64,000 bases of DNA from Hippopus hippopus (GCA_946811185.2 OX328106.1:32238426-32302425); one strand, 5' to 3'. Numbered from the stretch's first letter, positions 42,996 through 54,257 are shown. The notes: generated from the sequence alone by a model not told the origin. Made by a program: numbers and translations.

Positions 42996-44227
42996 AACAA
43001 ACAATACTTTTCCCTCACTTGTGACATTTGATGTTTATTTTCTTACAAAAGTTGTTGGCAGGTTTATTGATGTTCTGTATTATGAAAAGTAATCAGATTT
43101 GAGGGAATATTGTAAAAATTGACAAGTATCATGATATTATGCCCTTTTTTATTGCCCTTTTCATTTCAAGTGTAAAAAAATGTTTTACAAAGGAATGAAA
43201 GGAGTAAAGTTTAACTGTGCTTGTCACACATCTGTTTAACCAGTATGGTAGTACAAAAGAAATTTTAGCATTTATTCTTTTTTATCACACTGTAATTTTC
43301 CAACTATGAAAAAGTGCATCCAACTGTTGAAAAATGCCTATTTATCCCTTTCTACCTGCAAGAGAGAACAAGAGAAACACTTATATGTGGTCAACCTGCT
43401 GTGAAAGAAGATTGGAAAAAATATTGTTAAAGGAGAATTTTCTCTCAATGAGGAATTTTCCCTTTTTTTTGATTCTCTTTTCAAGATGATTTGCCAGAAA
43501 ATTTTAATTTTGCAGAAAAAGATTTTCCTTACTTGAATAATATGTGCTTTAATGGCAGTATGTCCGAGGCAAGTGTTTATTGATGGTATCATACATGCTT
43601 TGACTTGTGAAACTATTTACTTAACAATTTTATTGCCATATTTAATTTTTGTTTTCACCTTTTGTTATAAACCTGTCACCTTCAAAAAAAAAAGGGGGGG
43701 ATTATTGTGCTTAGTCAGTTTGTTCATACAGGTATTTAAATAATGGAGAAAATAAACTGAAACAAGTATCTTTCATTTACTTTTCTTTAGATAAAGTGAT
43801 GGATAACAAAGCTTGTGATTAAATTTCTAATTTGCTTGGAATGTTACCTTAAATTACACGTATATGTTGTTTAATTTGCTTGGAATGTTACCTTATATTA
43901 CATGTATATGTTGTTAAGTTATCATTAGGTGATTTTAATCTTTAGATTGAAATAGTAAATTGATGTAATATCTATGTAGCATGTCTATGTAGCAGGCTTG
44001 CTTATTTCAAGACCGCTTTATGTCATGCCATTTCAGACAGAGAAGATCAAGATAAGACTGCACAATCTGATCTTACACCTGCTCTTGACATGCCACATGT
44101 ATATTTTTTTCTTAGTTTTACCCCTGAGGGCTGAGTAAATTTTTTCTAAATGTAATTTCTTTTTATCTGTTTCCTGATAGGCAGAAACGTAAACTATATT
44201 TCTTTCTTGGATAAAAAATTTCTATAG
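42996..44227. other. no gene seen; includes a 44-bp tandem duplication and a B fragment
   Basis: TAATTTGCTTGGAATGTTAC begins two direct units at 43828 and 43872 (44 bp each, four differences). A B core (AGATCAAGATAAGACTGCAC) is at 44040-44095. A run of ten A and seven G stands at 43686. Confidence 0.5.
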
Positions 44228-44395
44228 TGGTCCATTCTGAGGGTACTTGCAGATGACAAAAAATATATGCAGATCAAAAAGTATGGTGTGTTTTGGAAAA
44301 GATAGAAAGCATTGTGCCAAAATGGTAAAATGTATTTTACCAGAATTGTCTTGTTTTCTTATGAATGTATTCAGGAGCTGTTTCTTTCAAGGTAG
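44228..44395 (-). mobile_element. family A MITE, diverged
   Basis: Outer features GTACTTGCAGATGACAAAAA and GATAGAAAGCATTGTG are seen; palindrome largely lost. Confidence 0.5.
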
Positions 44396-44397
44396 TA

Positions 44398-44629
44398 GTA
44401 ACTCTCTACAACACAGTCCCGACTTTTAACGACCCTGCGAGGAAGAAGCCTTTTGAAAACATTGTGAGAAAAGGAGAAAATGCTGGTAACCAGCATTTTC
44501 TCCTTTTCCCACAATGTTTTCTGCTCTTTCAAGGAAAAATTGCATCATTTTTGCCACCTTCAATTTGTTGCCTGCAATTGCTTTCAATTTGGATGAGTCC
44601 AAAATGTTGTGGTTTGGTAAAGAGACAAA
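44398..44629 (+). mobile_element. family A MITE
   Basis: Perfect palindrome with GTGAGAAAAGG. Both ends changed (CTCTCTACAACACAG; AAAGAGACAA). Confidence 0.85.
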
Positions 44630-45127
44630 ACATGTGACTGTTTGGTATTTTAAAATCAACCCCAGGGATAAATCATGAGCCCTTTCCAACTGTTTTGTCA
44701 ATTCCATTTGAAATTAACATCTTTTCTTTCCTTGAAGTGTTTTCCTTATATTTTTTTTTTAATTTGTATAAATTTTGCATGTGCAACAATGAGGTAGCCC
44801 TCAGTCTTATGAAAGAATTAAATTTTATGAGCAGTTTCTCTTTTTGCTACAATAATTTCAAAGGTGGTATACTTCTAGACACAAAGAGTTGTCTGCAAGC
44901 CAGACATGTCAAAAGGCTCTCTTTCAATGAAGTGCTATAAAGCAAAACTTCTTACAAAACAGTGAAAATTAAACCTAAATATATTTTTCTTTGCAAGCAT
45001 ACAGAACCTACTGATACATCATTAAAAAGGTTCAAATTTGGCATTTAGATAATGCGATGGCCACTCTGCAATCTGAATCTCTGTTCTTATGAGATCAGCC
45101 TGATATGACATCATCATGCTGATTTTT

Positions 45128-45441
45128 GATTGATTGAATTTGCGTTTATTTATCGCCGCCACCAGTTGCCCATATTGTTGACGCCCCCTGAAGGCTGTTA
45201 GTATTGTAATAGGGGATAGTGCAGATACAGGACAAAACCAATCCTTATCCATGCCTGGTTCTTTAACGTGCTCGTTGTGTAACACTGTCACACCGGACTT
45301 AGGTTTGACGTCTCATCTGAAAGACTATTAGTAAATTTAGATGGCCATCCATGGAAATCGAACCCAGGACACCCTCAAGTGACCTGAAACATCATGTTCA
45401 CGAGTTGTACACTCTACCAACTAAGCTATGCGGGCTGATCA
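45128..45441 (-). mobile_element. tRNA-derived SINE, family S2, copy 2
   Basis: Minus-strand A-box ATAGCTTAGTTGGTAGAG and B-box GGTTCGATTTCC are clear. ATGCTGATTTTT flanks both ends (45116-45127, 45442-45453). Confidence 0.85.
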
Positions 45442-46049
45442 ATGCTGATTTTTAATAATTATGGATCCCTGTTATAGACGCTTGTTACTGATCATGTGAC
45501 ATTCCCACAAGTCTTTGCAAAACCCTCGTGCAAAATCTAAAGTATAAATCTAAATCTATAAATATCAACAAACAGAATTTTTCCATGGCATTTCCTACTG
45601 GGACAAGAAAATGGCTTTGAGCAGAGGGGTAAACAGGCCAGACCAAATCAGATAGGACTTGATAACTGGATAGGTCCAGGACAAACTGCATCAGATTTAA
45701 GAATCAGATTGGGCTAGTTTTCTTCGATTTTATATAAAACAAGCAAGCTTTATCTTTACCTTAGCAGCTTATTTGACATTTGCTAGTCTGCCAGTACTTT
45801 CAGTACTGAGGTTTTTTGAGATTTCGAAAATCTTAATAACGCTTTTCAATTTATGGATTTAAAACAAAAAAACTTTTCTTGATAGAACAGATCACAGAAA
45901 AAGTAATATGTTCAGATTTAACCCTGTACCACACGTTCTACAGTTATAACAACCCCAGGGGGATAATCTTTTATAGGAAAAGGAGAAAATGCTGGTAACT
46001 GGAATTTTCTCCTGTTCCCGCAATATTTTCGACCTTTTCAAAGTAAAAG

Positions 46050-46268
46050 AAGAATTCTAACATGACACGTGAATTCAGCTCAATAAACACAGTGCAACGA
46101 AATCGTGGTAAAATCTGCGTCATTCTGTATAGAGTGATGTCATTCTATATAGAGTGACGTCATTCTGTATAAATTAAGTAAGTTATTCAATGGAATATAA
46201 TCTTCATCCACGTTTTAAATCTAAATATGAACTTGTTTTCCTTTCATTGAGAGTTGGTCATGTTAGAA
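46050..46268. repeat. inverted-repeat segment beside the 46.3-kb hairpin
   Basis: TTCTAACATGAC at 46055 is repeated inverted as GTCATGTTAGAA at 46257. Between them TCATTCTGTATAGAGTGA-type units of about 21 bp occur three times (46120-46172). It is probably part of the same insertion as the adjacent hairpin. Confidence 0.5.
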
Positions 46269-46271
46269 TCA

Positions 46272-46440
46272 AAATAATCTTCGTTCTATCGTGGTTTATC
46301 TTTCAATAAACCACGTTGTGAGTTATGAGGCACAATAAATAAACCACTCGGGTTATCACCCTCGTGGATTATTTATTGTGCCTCATAACTCACAACTGTG
46401 GTTTAGTGAATGATAAACCACGATAGAAAGAAGACTATTT
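46272..46440. repeat. long hairpin inserted in a family A copy
   Basis: Arms of about 75 bp (TTCTATCGTGGTTTAT..., GAGTTATGAGGCACAATAAA and complements) enclose a short centre, ACTCGGGTTATCACCCTCGT. The outer parts have small mismatches. Confidence 0.8.
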
Positions 46441-46650
46441 CTTAAATATGCAATAATTTTAGCTACTTTTAATTTTTTGTCTGCAAATGCTTTCAATTTT
46501 GACCAGCCTAAGATTTTGCTGTGTGGTAAACAGTTAATTGATTTTTTATGCAGTAAAATCTAATTGAAGTGGAAAATTCATTCTAGATAAAATACTACAT
46601 GAAGGTCAGTGATTATTTTTTATGCTAATTAGCAACAGGTCAAGCGAAGT

Positions 46651-46736
46651 TTAACCATTTTATCACATAATTGCCTGTTTTTAATGACAAAATAAGTAAA
46701 GACTTGTCCCAACTGAAAGCATTTGCAGTCATCAGA
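46651..46736. mobile_element. chimeric family A ends
   Basis: A left end (ACCATTTTATCACATAATTG) is joined to an inverted right end (GACTTGTCCCAACTGAAAGC) without a palindrome. Confidence 0.55.
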
Positions 46737-46964
46737 TTAACTCTTTACCAAAAGACAAAATCTTAGACCAGTCCAAATTGAAAGCATTTCCAGATGACAA
46801 TATAAATGTGACTCAATGATTAAAACTTGACTTTGGAAGAGTAGAAAACATTGAGGAAAAAGGAGAAAATGCTGGTTACCAGCATTTTCTCCTTTTCCAA
46901 CAGTGTTTTCAGAAGGCTTCTGCTCGGGGTCGTTAAAACCAGGGATTGTTTGGTAAAGGGTTAA
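46737..46964 (-). mobile_element. family A MITE, intact
   Basis: TTAA both ends; GAGGAAAAAGG / CCTTTTCCAACAGTG arms. Confidence 0.9.
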
Positions 46965-46965
46965 G

Positions 46966-47123
46966 TGACCACAGTAAGTGTTGCTCAAATGATGGGATTT
47001 GTCTTTTAAAGCATAGAAAACATTGTTGAAAAAGAAGAAAACATTTTCCCCTTTTTCCACAAGGTTTTCGAAAGCTTTTGTCAGAGTCGTTAATTGTGAG
47101 GATTGTTTGGTAGAGGGTTACTA
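46966..47123 (-). mobile_element. family A MITE, truncated, core deleted
   Basis: GAAGAAAACATTTTCCCC: no GCTGGTTACCAGC. End TTTGGTAGAGGGTTA. Confidence 0.68.
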
Positions 47124-47147
47124 CTAGTTTTTGTCCTTTAACATGTT

Positions 47148-47660
47148 TCACCCTTTACCAAATGCCAAATTTTAGACTTGTTCAAATCAATTTGGTTTGG
47201 TATGGTTTGTATTGGAGTTTAACGCCATTTAAACAGCTTAGGTCATATCATGGCAGTCAGTGACGCACCCCTGTGTTTCCTGGCTTTCTCACACCAGTAC
47301 TGACACAACTTTCTTTCCAAAGCCACTGACTACTTTTGTCACATGCATCAGAGGTGAGGGGCGAAAAATAACCGGAAAGAAAGTTTGCCGCAACCTGTTT
47401 TCAAACCCGCAACCTCCAGGTCACGAGTCAGATATGCTACCCACTGAGCTACCCAGCAGGGTTGTCCAAATTCAAAGCACAATAGCAGGTGACAAATTTA
47501 ATGTTGCTCATAAGGGAAAAGTTGTCTTAGAAACAGTAGAAAACATGGTTGGAAATGGAGAAAATGCTTTTTTCCAGCTTTTTCTCCTTTTCCCACAAAT
47601 TTTTCAAACGGCATCTTCCTCAGGGTCATTAAAACTGGGGATTGTGTGGCAAAGGGTTAA
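47148..47660 (-). mobile_element. family A MITE split by a SINE
   Basis: It breaks at TTAGACTTG-TTCAAAT and resumes at TTGTCCAAATTCAAAGC. Palindrome centre replaced by a T run (TGCTTTTTTCCAGC). Confidence 0.8.
47188..47461 (-). mobile_element. tRNA-derived SINE in a family A copy
   Basis: The minus strand begins CCCTGCTGGGTAGCTCAGTG with a B-box-like GGTTGCGGGTTTGAAA. It ends near GGCGTTAAACTCCAATACAA. TTGTTCAAAT / TTGTCCAAAT flank it (47178-47187, 47462-47471). The interrupted MITE resumes on both sides. Confidence 0.8.
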
Positions 47661-47790
47661 AAGGCAACAATTTTTGAAAAGCTTTTTACTGAAATCTATT
47701 TTGTGAGTATTGACTGAAACTGTGACATTGAGGCTCAGTTGTGACATTAGTATGCACAACATAGTTTAGACTATAAACAAGAAATATCTT

Positions 47791-48010
47791 TTAACCCTTT
47801 ACAAAACAATCCCTGGTTTTAAGGAAGAAGCCTACTGAAAACATTGTGGGAAAAGGAAGAAAAGCTGGTAACCAGCATTTTCTCCTTTTCCCACAATGTT
47901 TTCTACTCTTCCGAAGACAAGTTTCAATTTTTGAGTCAAGTTTATTTTGTCGTCTGCAAATGCTCTCAATTTGGACAAGTCTAAAATTTTGTCGTTTGGT
48001 AAAGAGTGAA
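47791..48010 (+). mobile_element. family A MITE
   Basis: TTAA start, TGAA end; 14 bp missing between TTTTAAGGA and AGAAGCC. Confidence 0.86.
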
Positions 48011-48802
48011 AAAGACAGATGGTGTAAAAGGTACTGAATATGGATATTGAAACTCTTTTGTGGCTCAACAGGAAGTAAAATAATGAAAATCAGCCTAATG
48101 AGCAACTGCCTCTTTTCTCTCACCTTTTTCAAGTTTGTTGAAAAGTAGTATTGGGTTATTAGATGATGCTTATGAAAATATTAAATTTCCAAATAGAACA
48201 AGAAAAGGATCATTCTCTTTTCTGTTAATTTGCTATGGTACATGAGTCAAGGGCTTGGGGTATGGATTAGTGGTAGCAAAGCTTGTGAATAGCCGTTTTA
48301 TAAATGTGCGAGAAACTATGGCAGCAGGGGCCTGTCAAATAAACATGTGCACATTTTTTACAAATTGCAGATTACCATCTATTCATTCTTTATCAGTACC
48401 AAGAAGTAGGTCAAAAGCCAGTGCATTCAGCTATGCCAAAAAAAAAATGATTTTAGAATTACAATTTAGCACTGATCTAGAAGTATAAACTACAACAAAG
48501 CACCAACTTGATGAGATTAAATACAAAACAACTATCAAAATTGATCATTCAATACAACTATGTTATGTGTGTTTTATTTATCAGTTTGTTCCACATGCTC
48601 AACAAAAGGAATATTGATTTTGTTTCATTGAAACTAGAAAAGGGGTGGAGATTGCTAGCTTTTTAATAGATTTCAGAAGCTCAGATATGTTTGCAGTTAC
48701 TATCCAACTCTAAAGTTATCACAGGTTTTACCTGTGGTCAAGGAAGTTGGGAGGAAGATTTGGGGAGGGAATCAACCCCTATGAGGGGGGGACAACTCTG
48801 TA
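48011..48802. other. no gene or clear repeat seen
   Basis: Intron-like AT-rich DNA upstream of the KNDC1-like exon. Open frames here have no recognisable content. Confidence 0.4.
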
Positions 48803-49062
48803 AATACGTTACCAAACATTGCTGTATGTTCTGAAAACTTTGTGGGAAAAAGAGCGATTGCTTGCTACAAGCAATAGTATCTTGCCTCTAAAATGTTATT
48901 TCCAAAAACATTTTCCCCTTTTTTTGGCAATGAATTTTTTCATCTCACCCGCACCAGTTTTTCTACCTTTTCAAAGACTCTACCTATCATTTTAGCTTCA
49001 TTTGTCATTCGCAAATGTTTTGAGTATGAAAATATCTAAAATTTTGTGCTTTATTAGTCTGT
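48803..49062 (+). mobile_element. family A MITE, very diverged
   Basis: ACTTTGTGGGAAAAAGAGCG, then a right third with TCGCAAATGTTTTGAGTATG. Confidence 0.55.
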
Positions 49063-49069
49063 TAGAAGT

Positions 49070-49298
49070 TTAACCCTTCACTAAATGATTCTTTGTTACA
49101 ACCTAAATGTATAAGGCTTTTGAAAATGACAAGTCATTGTGGGAAAAGGAGAAATGCTGCTTTCAGCATTTTTTCCACTTTCCACATTGTTTTGTATTCT
49201 TTCTATGACAAATCCTACAATGTGAGCACAATTTAATTTGTCTTCTGTATATACTTTTAATATGGCCAAGTCTGAAATTCCGTCATCTGGTTGAAAGT
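49070..49298 (+). mobile_element. family A MITE beside the KNDC1 acceptor
   Basis: TTAACCCTTCACT start; centre shortened (GCTGCTTTCAGC). It ends 28 bp before the exon and so lies close to the branch-point zone. Confidence 0.75.
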
Positions 49299-49326
49299 TT
49301 TACAAGTTCTTGTGTTCTATTTTCAG

Positions 49327-49351
49327 ATCTGTGTAGACACTAACAATAGAC
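49327..49351 (+). other. KNDC1: 5'UTR segment and splice acceptor of the KNDC1-like exon
   Basis: The pyrimidine tract and CAG end at 49326. The 25 nt before the ATG include an in-frame TAG, which fixes the downstream ATG as the start. A family A MITE ends only 28 bp upstream of this exon. Confidence 0.6.
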
Positions 49352-49583
49352 ATGTCTGACAATCAGGGAGACCAAGGAGACGAGACCATCAGCCTGGCTG
49401 ACGTTCTGGTGGCCCGAGACTCCTGTCTCCCTGAGGACGAGCTCTGGGCTTTGTGCCGGGAATGCTGTCTCGTCCTTGAGGTGGTGAATAACTCGCCTGA
49501 CCAGTTCCAAACACTGTGTGTTACCCCGGATACAGTGGCTTTTGATCAAGTTGGGAACGTTTGCTTCCTGGATTTAGATGTTG
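49352..49583 (+). CDS. KNDC1: KNDC1 (very-KIND) homologue, first coding exon with N-terminal KIND domain
   Basis: This is the first coding exon of a protein that begins with a KIND domain, a protein-binding module derived from the protein-kinase C-lobe. In vertebrates KNDC1 is a neuronal RasGEF that binds MAP2. The ATG is preceded in frame by a TAG at 49334. The 5'UTR part of the exon starts at 49327 after the acceptor TTCTATTTTCAG, so an untranslated exon lies upstream. Seventy-seven codons plus one base are followed by the donor G|GTAAGC. Residues 12-20 (ISLADVLVA), 26-38 (LPEDELWALCREC) and FQTLCVTPDTVAFDQVGN followed by VCFL match the KNDC1 KIND1 start, where vertebrates have an FQTLC-TPDT-AF...GNVCF block. 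PTPN13, FRMPD2 and SPIRE KIND domains fit less well. No later exon was found. GC content here is clearly above the flanking MITE-filled introns. Confidence 0.8.
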
Positions 49584-49623
49584 GTAAGCAGTTTATACTT
49601 TACTGAAGTTTAGCCTGCATTAA

Positions 49624-49853
49624 TTAATTATTTACCACACATTCCCGAGTTTTAATGACCCCTGAGGAAAGAGCCTTTTGAAAATATTGAGGGAAAAGGA
49701 GAAAATGCTGGTAACCAGCATTTTATCCTTTTCCCACAATGTTTTCTAACCTATCAAAGACAAATACCCTCATTTGAGACACTTTTGAATTGTCGTCTGC
49801 AAATGCTTTCAATTCGGGCAAGTCTTCGTTTTTGGCGTCTGGTAAAGAGTTAA
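49624..49853 (+). mobile_element. family A MITE just after the KNDC1 donor
   Basis: TTAA both ends; GAGGGAAAAGG and TTTTATCC arms. It starts 41 bp after the exon. Confidence 0.86.
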
Positions 49854-49894
49854 GTCCCCTAATAGTTAAATCTGTTACAAGACAATCCTGTATA

Positions 49895-50038
49895 CCTCTT
49901 TGAGTGCTGAATTAATGAAATGGACCTTTTTAATGAGGTAAAGCATTAGAAATATTGTCATTTTATGGTTGAGTTTGCCAGAATAAGATCAAAGTAGTGG
50001 ACTGTGTAGATCTTGATCTACACTGTCCGCAAAAATTA
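49895..50038 (+). mobile_element. family B MITE with shrunken palindrome
   Basis: ACTGTGTAGATCTTGATCTACACTGT: the GATCAGACTGCAC core is deleted, leaving the outer stem. Confidence 0.6.
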
Positions 50039-50067
50039 CTTAGAAGTTGGTTCTAGCGCTTTATGGA

Positions 50068-50256
50068 ATATTAAGACCTAGGGAAGAAGGCTATTAAAAA
50101 TAATTTTGGAAAGGAGAAAAAGCTGGTCATTAGCATTTTCTTCTTGTCCAATATATTTTTTTTCACCTGAACAAAGACAAATTTCATCAATGTAACCACA
50201 CTTAGGTTTACAATAGGGGCCAGTCTAAAAGTTTTGTGATCCTCTTAAGAGTTAAT
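50068..50256 (+). mobile_element. family A MITE, diverged
   Basis: ATTTTGGAAAGGAGAAAAAG / CTTCTTGTCCAATAT arms; left end missing. Confidence 0.65.
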
Positions 50257-50349
50257 CCATTTGAACTGAATTACACATGTTTTCACTTATTTCTGCTCAT
50301 TTATTCTTCTGTTTGTCTGTCTTTTGTAGTCTGGATCTTATTGGATGAT

Positions 50350-50562
50350 TTGACCCTTTACCAAACAATCCTGTATTCTAGACAGCCTTAGGAGGACGGC
50401 GTTTGAAAATATTGTGGGAAAAGGAGAAAATGCTGATTACCAGTATTTACTACTTTTCCCACAGTGTTTTCTATCCTTTCTAGACAAATCTTGCCATTTC
50501 AGCAACAGTTACCTTGTCATCAGCAAATCTTGAGCATAAAATTTTAGTTTAGTAAGGGTAAA
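50350..50562 (+). mobile_element. family A MITE
   Basis: CCCTTTACCAAACAATCC start; centre GATTACC; right end shortened. Confidence 0.8.
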
Positions 50563-50699
50563 AACAGTTACAATAACCATCTGTTATGAATTCACTTTGA
50601 GATAGATAGCAGTATGCACCTTGTGCGTATTTGATCATTTCTAGTTGAGTCAAGGGCAGTGTTACTGAAAATGATTCCATTCATTTAGCACTAAATAAA

Positions 50700-50829
50700 A
50701 AATTGACCGAAGCACCTTGTTTTTATGACCAGTAGTAGGTAGGCTTTTGTATACACTGTGGGAAACAAAGGAAATGTGGGTAGCATTTATTTTCCCTTTT
50801 GAAGACATGTCTTGCCATGTAAGCCACTT
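50700..50829 (+). mobile_element. family A MITE, partial
   Basis: CACTGTGGGAAACAAAGG with most of the right arm lost. Confidence 0.55.
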
Positions 50830-51059
50830 TTAATCCTCTACCATACAATCCAAAGTTTCAAGGATCCTGAAGGAGAGAGCTTTTGAAAACATTGTGGGAA
50901 AAGGAGGAAATGGTGGTAACCAGCATTCTCTCCCTTTTCCATAATGTTTTCTACCCTTCCCAAACCAAATTTCAATTTTTTAAGTCATATTTATTTTGTC
51001 GTCTGCCATTGCTTTCAATTTGAAGACATCTGAAATTTTGTCGTTTGGTAAAGAGTTAA
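50830..51059 (+). mobile_element. family A MITE
   Basis: TTAA both ends; CTTCCCAAACCAAATTTC subtype. Confidence 0.88.
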
Positions 51060-51412
51060 TTACAGTCTGCAAAAACTTTGATGAGTCAAAGATGTTGTCA
51101 TCTGGCTTTTGTAAAGAATTTCTACTGTCTTCTGCTTGAGATAGTTTTCCAAAGACTCTGCATAAAAGAAGTGGAATGAAAATAAAAGGGTACCAACAAT
51201 GTTTGGCTTTTTATTGCCTGTTTTATGGGATAAAATAAGGCTTTTCATTCAAGAGGTATTTTCAATCAAAGTTTACAACCAAATATCATAATTTGAGTAG
51301 GTTAAGGAGAGTTTGAAGGAATATTTTTACATAATACCTATTAATGACAGGTCAGTTGAAGAGTTGACCAGTCCACAAGAATGTTAGACAGGTCCAAATT
51401 CAAAAGCATAAA

Positions 51413-51687
51413 TTAACCCTTACCAAATAACAAAATTTTAGCGGTCTAAATTGAAAGCATTTGCATTTGCAAATTCCATGTTACTTGGAAAATGAAATTT
51501 GTCCTTCAAAGGGAAGAAAAATTCAATGTTACTTGAAAAATGAAATTTGTCCTTCACAGGGAAGAAAACATTGCGGGAAATGGAGAAAATGCTGGTTACC
51601 AGTATTTTCTCCTTTCCCACAATGTTTTCAAAAGGCTTAATTCTTCCTCAAGATCGTTAAAAGCAGGGATTGTGAGGTAAAAGGTTA
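51413..51687 (-). mobile_element. family A MITE with 48-bp internal duplication
   Basis: ATGTTACTTGGAAAATGAAA...GGGAAGAAAAATTCA is repeated once in tandem (51478-51575). TTAA both ends. Confidence 0.86.
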
Positions 51688-51695
51688 AATATGGA

Positions 51696-51923
51696 TTAAC
51701 CTTTTACCACACAATCCTGACATTTAACAACCCTAAGAAAGAAAGATTTTGAAAACATTGTGGGAAAAGGAGAAAATGCTAGTAACCAGCATTTTCTCCT
51801 TTTCCCACAATTTTTTTTACCTGTCACAAAACAAATTTCAATGTTTGAATCACATTTAATATGTCGTCTGCAAATGCTTCCAATCTGAACAAGTGTAAAA
51901 TTTTGTTGTTGGTAAAGAGTTAA
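51696..51923 (+). mobile_element. family A MITE
   Basis: TTAA both ends; centre CTAGTAACCAGC. Confidence 0.88.
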
Positions 51924-51940
51924 ATGGTGTTATTTCTTAT

Positions 51941-52166
51941 TTAACTCTTTACCAAACAATCCCGACTTTTAATGACCCTAAAGAAGAAGGCCTTTGAAAA
52001 CATTGTGGGAAAAGGAGAAAATGCTGGTAACCAGCATTTTCTCCTTTTCCCATGATGTTTTCTACCCTATCAAAGAAAATTTGCACCATATGAGCCACAT
52101 TGGAATTGTCGTCTGCAAATGCTTTCAATTTAAACAAGTCTACGTTTTTGTCATTTGGTAGAGTTA
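51941..52166 (+). mobile_element. family A MITE
   Basis: TTAA both ends; right arm CCCATGATG. Only 17 bp from the preceding copy. Confidence 0.9.
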
Positions 52167-52509
52167 AGGGTTAAGAATAATAGCAGGAAAAGGGAAACAA
52201 GGTGCATACCTGTAGTATTTTCCAAAGTCTTCTTCCCCAGGATCAATCTGAAAATAGATCTGTTTGTTTAGTATAGGGTTAATATCTTCAGAAGTGTTTG
52301 TGATCAACACCATTTTGTTTGTGATTTTGATAATGTTTATTACCACTGTGTACCAATGGCCAATTGGCCATATTGTTCAGCAAGTATATAATTTCCCTTG
52401 TTAAGTGTGTAGATTTCAAAGAATGTTTCTCTATACTATGTAGGCCATTTTTCAAAATGTATCACCTGTCAAAGTATGTTACGAAGTGCAGGGAATGAAA
52501 AGCCTTTAA

Positions 52510-52737
52510 CTGGCATAACCACAAACAATCCCGAGTTTTAACAACCACTAGAAAGAACGCTTTTTGAAAACACAGTGGGATCAGGAGAAAATGCCAGTAA
52601 CCAGCATTTACTCCCTTTGTGACAATGTTTTCAACCTTACCAAAGACAAATTTAATAATTTAAGCAACAGTTGGTTTGTGTTCTTCAACTGCGTTTAAAA
52701 TGGAAGAGTCCAATATTTTGTTGTCAGTATTGAGTTT
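52510..52737 (+). mobile_element. family A MITE, ends worn
   Basis: CACAGTGGGATCAGGAG / TTACTCCCTTTGTGAC arms; CAGTATTGAGTTTAA end. Confidence 0.72.
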
Positions 52738-53351
52738 AAACACACAGTGTTTCCAGCCATATTACTTACTCCAGAGGCCTCTGAACAACCCCCACCCACC
52801 CCTAACTTTACCTGAAAATCAATGACTAGAGTGACAAACTTCCAAATCCGAGATAACTTGACTAAAAGTTCTCAGATGCAGACTGATGAAAATTATTGAT
52901 GAATGATATTTTATTCATAAAATTACAGGTACAGCATCAACGTAATCCTAATTAGATCTACTTCACAAATTGATGTCATTAACAACTGACTATCCGAATA
53001 TACATACACTTCCAAAAATATTATAAACTTCCGGTACACAAAATTTGTCAACTATCTTGGAAAAAAGTTAATAAAGTGAAGTATCTAATACTAGTGTCCC
53101 ATACTATGCTATTTCATGTCCAAATGAATCATGATCCATGGTAAAACGTATATATTCTGCATTAATACAGTGGTTCTTTCAAATGGCAATATCGCTTTGC
53201 ACAGGGCTCTTACTAAAACCTTGATCAAAGTACCGTATTTACTTTAAATGATAGCTCTAATATTGCGCGCGTTAATTAGCTGAAATACGGTAACTCAGTT
53301 ATGTAGGATTTGACATGAGTTGGCGTTTGCGATAAAACTTAATTAAATAAA
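52738..53351. other. no gene seen
   Basis: GGTGGGTGGGGG complement with splice-like edges at 52770-52813 was considered and rejected as an exon. The rest is AT-rich. Confidence 0.35.
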
Positions 53352-53758
53352 TGAGTCTATGGAAAATTTTATTAAGCAAGCCTTTGGCAAGCTGAATAAC
53401 AATTTTTTTTATGAGTTTAGTAAAACTTTTTATCACATAACCTCCCTTTTTTTCAGTGTAATATACCCATTACGAACTTTCCAATCTTATACATGTTTGA
53501 TATCACAATTGTGTAAACTCATTTTTTTTTGGTAATTTTGTACGTATTTCATAGAAGTGGATGGATTTTATGGGTATTACCCTGGGTGCGTCTATGGATG
53601 GTTTTACGTCTTCTGAGCTATAATTTGTGAAATATCGTTATGTGATAAAAAGAATGTATCATTCATTGGTGTATGACATAAAATTTTATGTAACTTGTCA
53701 AGAAAAAAAGTTATGAAGCTAGCCAAAGGCTCGCTTGATAACATTTTCCCTAGACTTG
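53352..53758. mobile_element. MITE with about 55-bp imperfect inverted ends
   Basis: The left arm has AAGCAAGCCTTTGGCAAGCT; the right arm has AGCTAGCCAAAGGCTCGCTT. Pairing extends outward over AGTCTATGGAAAA / TTTTCCCTAGACT and inward over ATAAC-T-run. About 300 bp lie between the arms, without a gene. Confidence 0.6.
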
Positions 53759-54257
53759 TTCAATAAAATTTTATCCCAAACTCCAACAAATGTCAGATCC
53801 TATGTATCTTAAACGCCAAGAATGTCATATATTTTTGACTCAGTTATAACCCTATTTCAACATAGGAATTTTCACTGAAAAAGTTACTGCAGCCAAGTTT
53901 TGGCAGCCACATGTAGTGCTCTTGTTATGAGACCCCTTTGTTGATTATGGTTTGGTATAGTTCAAATTGTTTATTGAATATTAAGCAGGCCATTACAGAG
54001 TACTCAGCCAAAATTTTTATGATGTTCAAACAGGCACGGTTATGAAATTTTTGTCAATTTGTCCATTTTGATCTCTTTGTGCTAAGCTAGGATTATCTTT
54101 ATATTGCTTGACTATAATCCAGTAAATCTAATACTTTGTACATATCTCATGGCCCAGTGACAATGGATTTATATTTATCTGATCTTGTGAGACAAATTCT
54201 GTATTGTTTGGGTATTGTATGACATAGACCCAAGTCTAACAATGCTTTTATTGCCCC
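53759..54257. other. no gene or classified repeat seen
   Basis: AT-rich spacer between the 53.4-kb MITE and the next family A copy. Confidence 0.35.

Larger units (their letters stand above)
45918..46537 (+). mobile_element. family A MITE split by a hairpin-bearing insertion
   Basis: The left part to CTTTTCAAAG (46043) and the right part from ATAATTTTAGCTACTTTTAA (46452) belong together. About 400 bp with two inverted structures lie between. Confidence 0.78.

Noticed and set aside
45300..45441. tRNA genes (A and B boxes at 22.3, 27.1, 31.2, 45.4 and 47.4 kb)
   Set aside because: No complete cloverleaf; each is followed by a shared SINE body and tail with target duplications.
52770..52813. 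Minus-strand segment with acceptor TTTTCAG and donor GTAAGTAA reading VKLGVGGGCSEASG
   Set aside because: Low-complexity G-rich content and no phase partner; splice-like edges alone are not enough.
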